NCBI GenBank assembly: GCA_964350945.1
Contig: CAYGLF010000003.1
Coordinates: forward strand, 1 to 64,000
Reading direction: 5' to 3'
DNA length: 64,000 nt
DNA from: CAYGLF01 sp964350945
GTDB lineage: Bacteria; Chlamydiota; Chlamydiia; Chlamydiales; JAAZZY01
Positions 60,618 to 64,000 of the stretch are shown in pieces; the first letter of the stretch is position 1; each line of letters begins with the position of its first letter. The translations under genes and the position numbers were made by a program. The notes under the pieces are model-generated. The model worked only from the letters and a program-made list of their open reading frames with translations. It ran no database searches and had not been told where the DNA came from.

Positions 60618-61487
60618 GTGAAGACAAGTTATTCAATAGAAGCAGAGCACCAGGGGCTGAGCTTAAGAAACTTCATCAAGCAACATATTATTGATTTATC
60701 GACACGGGCTATTGAATCGCTCTTAAGCCAAAATGGATGTTTATTAAATCGCTCAGTACAGCGTTTTGGATCCACAAAGCTAAGAAGAGGGGATCAGGTA
60801 GAAATTTTTCCTCAATTTTTGCAAACTGAGAGCCAGGCAAGCATTCCTATTCTATTTGAAGATGAGCATCTACTGATTATTGATAAACCTTGTGGCCTCA
60901 CTTCTTCCAAAATTGCCTTAGAAAAGGCGCTGGGGCAAAAGCTTTTTTTAGTACACCGATTGGACAAGCAAACCTCAGGGGTTTTAATTACTGCTAAAAC
61001 GCCACAAGCACAGCAAAAAATGGAGAAGCTCTTTTTTGATCGTAAGATTGAAAAACGCTATATGGCACTGGTACACGGAAAAACAGAGTCTCACTCAGGG
61101 ACTATTGAGGTGCCACTAAAGCTAAAAAAGCGTTATGAGGGGGGAGTTATTTACCAAACAGCAGAATATGGTAAAATGGCCAAAACCTTGTGGAAGAAGC
61201 TATTGGTTTCCAAAGATGTTTCCTTATTATCACTTCGCCCTATTACAGGTAGAACGCATCAGTTAAGAGTGCATTTGGCTTCTATTGATCAGCCAATTTT
61301 AGGAGATCCTATTTATAAACTGAACGCAACCTCACAGCATATGCCTCGTCTGATGCTTCACGCTGATAGAATTGTTTTTGATCACCCTATGACTCAAGCG
61401 CGCATTGAAGCCAAGGCGCCGACACCGCAGGTGATGAAAGAGCAAATTTCTAAATTATTTAAAACAGGCAAAAAATGCGTATTTTAA
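60618..61487 (+). CDS. RluA-family RNA pseudouridine synthase
   Basis: The 289-residue enzyme isomerises uridine in rRNA or tRNA. An S4-like RNA-binding domain (residues 1-70) precedes the catalytic domain. The RluA motif is HRLDKQTSGVLI with the catalytic Asp (about residue 117). PITGRTHQLRVHLASIDQPILGDP is split by short gaps in the usual place. The start codon is GTG with AGGG upstream. The target base cannot be told. The gene overlaps the next by 13 bases. Confidence 0.92.
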   Translation: MKTSYSIEAEHQGLSLRNFIKQHIIDLSTRAIESLLSQNGCLLNRSVQRFGSTKLRRGDQVEIFPQFLQTESQASIPILFEDEHLLIIDKPCGLTSSKIALEKALGQKLFLVHRLDKQTSGVLITAKTPQAQQKMEKLFFDRKIEKRYMALVHGKTESHSGTIEVPLKLKKRYEGGVIYQTAEYGKMAKTLWKKLLVSKDVSLLSLRPITGRTHQLRVHLASIDQPILGDPIYKLNATSQHMPRLMLHADRIVFDHPMTQARIEAKAPTPQVMKEQISKLFKTGKKCVF

Positions 61488-62467
61488 TTGTTAGGCTCAG
61501 CTCTTTAGGCGATATTGTGATGAGTATGAGTGTACTACAATATATTCATCAGGCATTGCCGCATGCTCAAATTGAATGGCTCGTAGACAAGCGATTTAAA
61601 GATATTTTAGCCAATAATATTCATCTACATGCTGTGCACAGTATTCCTTTACGCGATTATAAAAGGAATCCTTTAAGAGCTGTTTTTGAAGTGCTTAAAC
61701 TTAAAAAGAGACTCGGCCGCTTTGATCTTGTTCTAGATATGCAAGGCCTTATCAAGTCGTCATTGATTTCCAGGGCTTATGGCAAACACGTGGTTGGGTT
61801 TGATTTTTCAAGTGCCAAAGAAGGACTTTCTTCATATCTTTATAAGACGAAGGTAAATATCGCTTACAATCAGCATATTTTAAAGCGTAATTTTGCGCTT
61901 GTTAAAGAAGGGGTTGGAGTTGATATTAGCATGCAAACGATCATGCAGAAAGAACCCTATTTATTCTACACTCCACCCCAAGAAGATTTAAGTGCCTTTT
62001 TATCCAAAACAAAAAAGAATATCTTAGTTGTTCTTGGAGGTTCTTGGTACTCTAAAATTTATCCCAAAGAGCACCTTCGTGATGTTTTGAGTCGTCTTAA
62101 GCAAAACGCTCTTATTTTATGGAGTAACCAAGAGGAATATGAGCGGGCTAAGTGGATTGCGCAAAATACGCAACAGGCTAAAGTTTTACCCAAAATGAGC
62201 CTCAATGATGTTAAAGCACTGATTGCCCAGTCAGATCTAGTACTTGGGAATGATACAGGGCCTTGTCATATGGCTTGGGCGCTGAATGTGCCGTCTGTAA
62301 CGATCTTAGGATGCACGTCTATTACACGAATCCCCATCAACCCTTACAATGTTGCCGTGACCTCTAAAGCGTGTGTGAACCCCGCTAAAATTGATAAGGG
62401 GGATCTTTCTATTCGAGATATACCCGCTTATGAAGTCGTGGAATGCGTCGAAAATCTTTTAGTGTAA
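61475..62467 (+). CDS. Glycosyltransferase family 9 (heptosyltransferase-like)
   Basis: The 330-residue enzyme has the GT9 layout: MRILIVRLSSLGDIVMSM, ALPHAQIEWLVDKRF, LDMQGLIKSSL, and the donor-site GNDTGPCHMAWALNVPSVTILG. It resembles WaaC (heptosyltransferase I), which adds heptose to Kdo2-lipid A. Chlamydiaceae LPS lacks heptose, so if this is the true role the LPS core differs. The acceptor is uncertain. Its stop abuts the convergent mnmA gene. Confidence 0.9.
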   Translation: MRILIVRLSSLGDIVMSMSVLQYIHQALPHAQIEWLVDKRFKDILANNIHLHAVHSIPLRDYKRNPLRAVFEVLKLKKRLGRFDLVLDMQGLIKSSLISRAYGKHVVGFDFSSAKEGLSSYLYKTKVNIAYNQHILKRNFALVKEGVGVDISMQTIMQKEPYLFYTPPQEDLSAFLSKTKKNILVVLGGSWYSKIYPKEHLRDVLSRLKQNALILWSNQEEYERAKWIAQNTQQAKVLPKMSLNDVKALIAQSDLVLGNDTGPCHMAWALNVPSVTILGCTSITRIPINPYNVAVTSKACVNPAKIDKGDLSIRDIPAYEVVECVENLLV

Positions 62468-63553
62468 CTATTCTATCCAGCCACCACCAAACACATAGTC
62501 GCCTTGGTAAAAGACGGCAGCCTGACCTGGTGTAATGGCATTTTGTGGATTTTCAAAGACAATTTTAGCGCGTCCATCTTCTTGCAAGGTCACCACCCCA
62601 GGAGTTTCTTTTGAACGAGCTCGAATCTTAATATGTAGATCATATGGTTTCCCAATTTCTGGTTGTAAATAGACCCAGTTCGCTTTTTTGATTGTGAAAG
62701 TGGTCCCCAGAGTGTCCTTTTGCTCCCCAACGATAATTTCATTTTTGTGAGCATCTATATTGGTGACGTAGAGGGGGCGTCCAAAAGCAACTCCTAGGCC
62801 TTTACGTTGACCAACGGTGGCCTGGTGGATCCCTTTGTGCTCTCCAAGAGGGGTCCCGTCAACATGTTTGATCACTCCTCTATCTGGGATTCGGTTTGGA
62901 AAATGCTTTTTCAAAAACGCCGCGTAGTCGTTATTGGGGATAAAGCAGATATCTTGACTCTCAGGTTTATTGGCAGTGATCAGCTCGTCGTGGTTAGCCA
63001 TTTCTCTAATTTGTGGTTTGGTGTATCCCCCAAGTGGGAAGAGTGTTTTTGATAGCTGCTCTTGAGTCATTGAGAATAAAAAATAGGACTGGTCTTTGAG
63101 AGGGTCGACTCCCTTTCTTAAAAGCCAACGATCTCGTGCTTTGTCGTGCTCAATACGCGCATAATGGCCTGTGCAGACTTTTTCAGCGCCAATAGAAATC
63201 GCTTTTTTATACAGGGCATCGAATTTCATCTTCTCATTGCACAAAATGCAGGGGCTGGGCGTTTTTCCACTAAAGTATTCATCGGCAAAAACTTCAATGA
63301 CATCTTTCCAAAATTCCTTTTGGAAATTAATAGCGTAGAATGGAAAACCAATTTTTTCAGCAACTAAGCGGGCATCTTCTACAGACTCTGCTCCACAGCA
63401 GCTTTGTGAAGATCCCTTTTCTTTTCCTGACCAAAGGCGCATCGTCATTCCGACACAATCGTAACCCTCTTGTTGCATGAGAGCGCCACATACTGAAGAG
63501 TCAACACCTCCAGACATTGCGATTACAACTTTTGTTTTTTGCTGAGTGGTCAT
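62468..63553 (-). CDS. mnmA: tRNA-specific 2-thiouridylase MnmA
   Basis: The 361-residue enzyme adds sulfur to U34 of Lys, Glu and Gln tRNAs. The PP-loop is AMSGGVDSSV. The catalytic Cys pair lies in PCILCNEKMKFD and ESQDICFIPN, and GQRKGLGVAFGRPLYV and TPGQAAVFYQGDYVFGGGWIE close the C-terminal domains. It would depend on a desulfurase such as SufS or another enzyme for sulfur. It lies eight bases after the DRTGG gene on the same strand. Confidence 0.96.
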   Translation of the reverse strand: MTTQQKTKVVIAMSGGVDSSVCGALMQQEGYDCVGMTMRLWSGKEKGSSQSCCGAESVEDARLVAEKIGFPFYAINFQKEFWKDVIEVFADEYFSGKTPSPCILCNEKMKFDALYKKAISIGAEKVCTGHYARIEHDKARDRWLLRKGVDPLKDQSYFLFSMTQEQLSKTLFPLGGYTKPQIREMANHDELITANKPESQDICFIPNNDYAAFLKKHFPNRIPDRGVIKHVDGTPLGEHKGIHQATVGQRKGLGVAFGRPLYVTNIDAHKNEIIVGEQKDTLGTTFTIKKANWVYLQPEIGKPYDLHIKIRARSKETPGVVTLQEDGRAKIVFENPQNAITPGQAAVFYQGDYVFGGGWIE

Positions 63554-63561
63554 TGGCTTAC

Positions 63562-64000
63562 TTATAGGTTTAGGTTAATGTGTTTTTCAATAAGTTCAAT
63601 TGCGCGATTGACTTTGTCTGTATCTTCATTCAAAATTTTAGAGGTGAGTTGGCAGATCATCTGCATCGCTTCATAGTGTTCTTTATTACTGTAGATTACA
63701 GGAATTGTGGTTTGTTTTAGCTTCTTGATAATAGAATCTTTCGGAAGCGTTTTTCCCGTTAAAATTAAACCGGCTACAAAAGGCGCTTTTTTAGCTTTTT
63801 TATGGCGGTCAATTAAAGCTGAAATTACATCGGTTCTAGCAGAAGAGGTGATAACTAGTTGGTTATTGGGGAGGTCTTCTTGAGAGATTTTGGCTGAAGT
63901 GGCTACAAAATGTATTTTCCCGAAGTGATGGTAGCGGTAGGGGAGGCCACAGAGTAGTTCTGTTTGAAAAAGGGCTTCGTAATCTTTCATGGACGATGAA
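63562..64000 (-). CDS. DRTGG-domain protein, 5' end probably off window
   Basis: The visible 142 residues match a DRTGG domain: LVITSSARTDVISALI, then a long helix and a KAPFVAGLILTGKT strand, PVIYSNKEHYEAM. This domain is known in proteins fused to a BioD/phosphotransacetylase-like or CBS domain. The ATG at 63990 lacks a ribosome site and the frame stays open to the window edge, so the gene probably starts beyond it. The function is unknown; ligand sensing is typical for the domain. It is likely in an operon with mnmA. Confidence 0.7.
   Translation of the reverse strand, partial: SSSMKDYEALFQTELLCGLPYRYHHFGKIHFVATSAKISQEDLPNNQLVITSSARTDVISALIDRHKKAKKAPFVAGLILTGKTLPKDSIIKKLKQTTIPVIYSNKEHYEAMQMICQLTSKILNEDTDKVNRAIELIEKHINLNL

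Noticed and set aside
1..64000. tRNA, rRNA and CRISPR arrays
   Set aside because: No cloverleaf-like segments with T-arm consensus, no rRNA sequence and no regularly spaced repeats were found by eye; a tRNA scan would be decisive.

Overview
The window is AT-rich bacterial DNA whose gene content points to a chlamydia-related organism outside the family Chlamydiaceae (an 'environmental' chlamydia living in amoebae or other eukaryotic hosts). Four things support this. A YjgP/YjgQ permease pair sits next to tilS and ftsH, as I recall in Chlamydia trachomatis, and FtsH is about 910 residues with a very long periplasmic insert. There is a CesT-like secretion chaperone resembling Slc1. There are several effector-like proteins. 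Yet genes absent from Chlamydiaceae (aconitase homologue, OtsA-OtsB trehalose synthesis, GT9 glycosyltransferase) are present. The species assignment is inference; no rRNA or tRNA gene was seen.

Layout. Positions 1-7000 are an accessory region: four related, unrecognised genes, two of which carry recent in-frame tandem duplications, around one PhoPQ-regulated-type hydrolase. Positions 7200-12800 hold a small membrane protein, a BPL_N/GATase1-like protein, a DMT permease, Tpx, a secreted cyclophilin, a HIT-like protein and a MauE/DoxX-type membrane protein. Positions 12700-19500 hold an aconitase-like protein with altered active-site residues, a large unknown protein, a beta-carbonic anhydrase and an MFS permease. 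Positions 19560-25200 hold sufBCDS, an acyl-CoA thioesterase and a double-CDGSH Fe-S protein. Positions 25200-34100 hold lptF/lptG, tilS, ftsH, an unknown protein, rplM and rpsI. Positions 34100-38000 hold mlaEFD with yqgE and the chaperone-like gene. Positions 38100-40700 are a small accessory island with a Ser/Thr-rich peptide, a coiled-coil protein and an LRR protein. Positions 40800-46200 hold tamA/tamB. Positions 46363-48798 encode the standout protein. Positions 48900-64000 are mostly housekeeping: hemL-yggS, glgP, pdhABC, otsAB, a transposase scar, a YbeD-like gene, an RluA-family synthase, a GT9 transferase, mnmA and a DRTGG protein.

The most interesting candidate system is the 811-residue protein at 46363-48798. 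Its C-terminal half holds about twenty tyrosines in EPIYA-like or SH2-ligand-like contexts (YDSA, YLDV, YENV, YLRV, YMKV), and between them lies a textbook eukaryotic IQ (calmodulin-binding) motif. It is driven by a perfect sigma70-type promoter, TTGACA-N17-TATAAT. The same perfect promoter precedes the CesT/Slc1-like chaperone gene (37463-37942, apparently leaderless) and one member of the paralogous family at the left end. I infer a host-kinase-phosphorylated secreted effector, functionally reminiscent of Tarp, co-expressed with secretion components.

The genome is compact. Operon genes often overlap by ATGA, and eight convergent pairs abut or overlap at their 3' ends. Recognisable terminators are mostly found beside the accessory genes.
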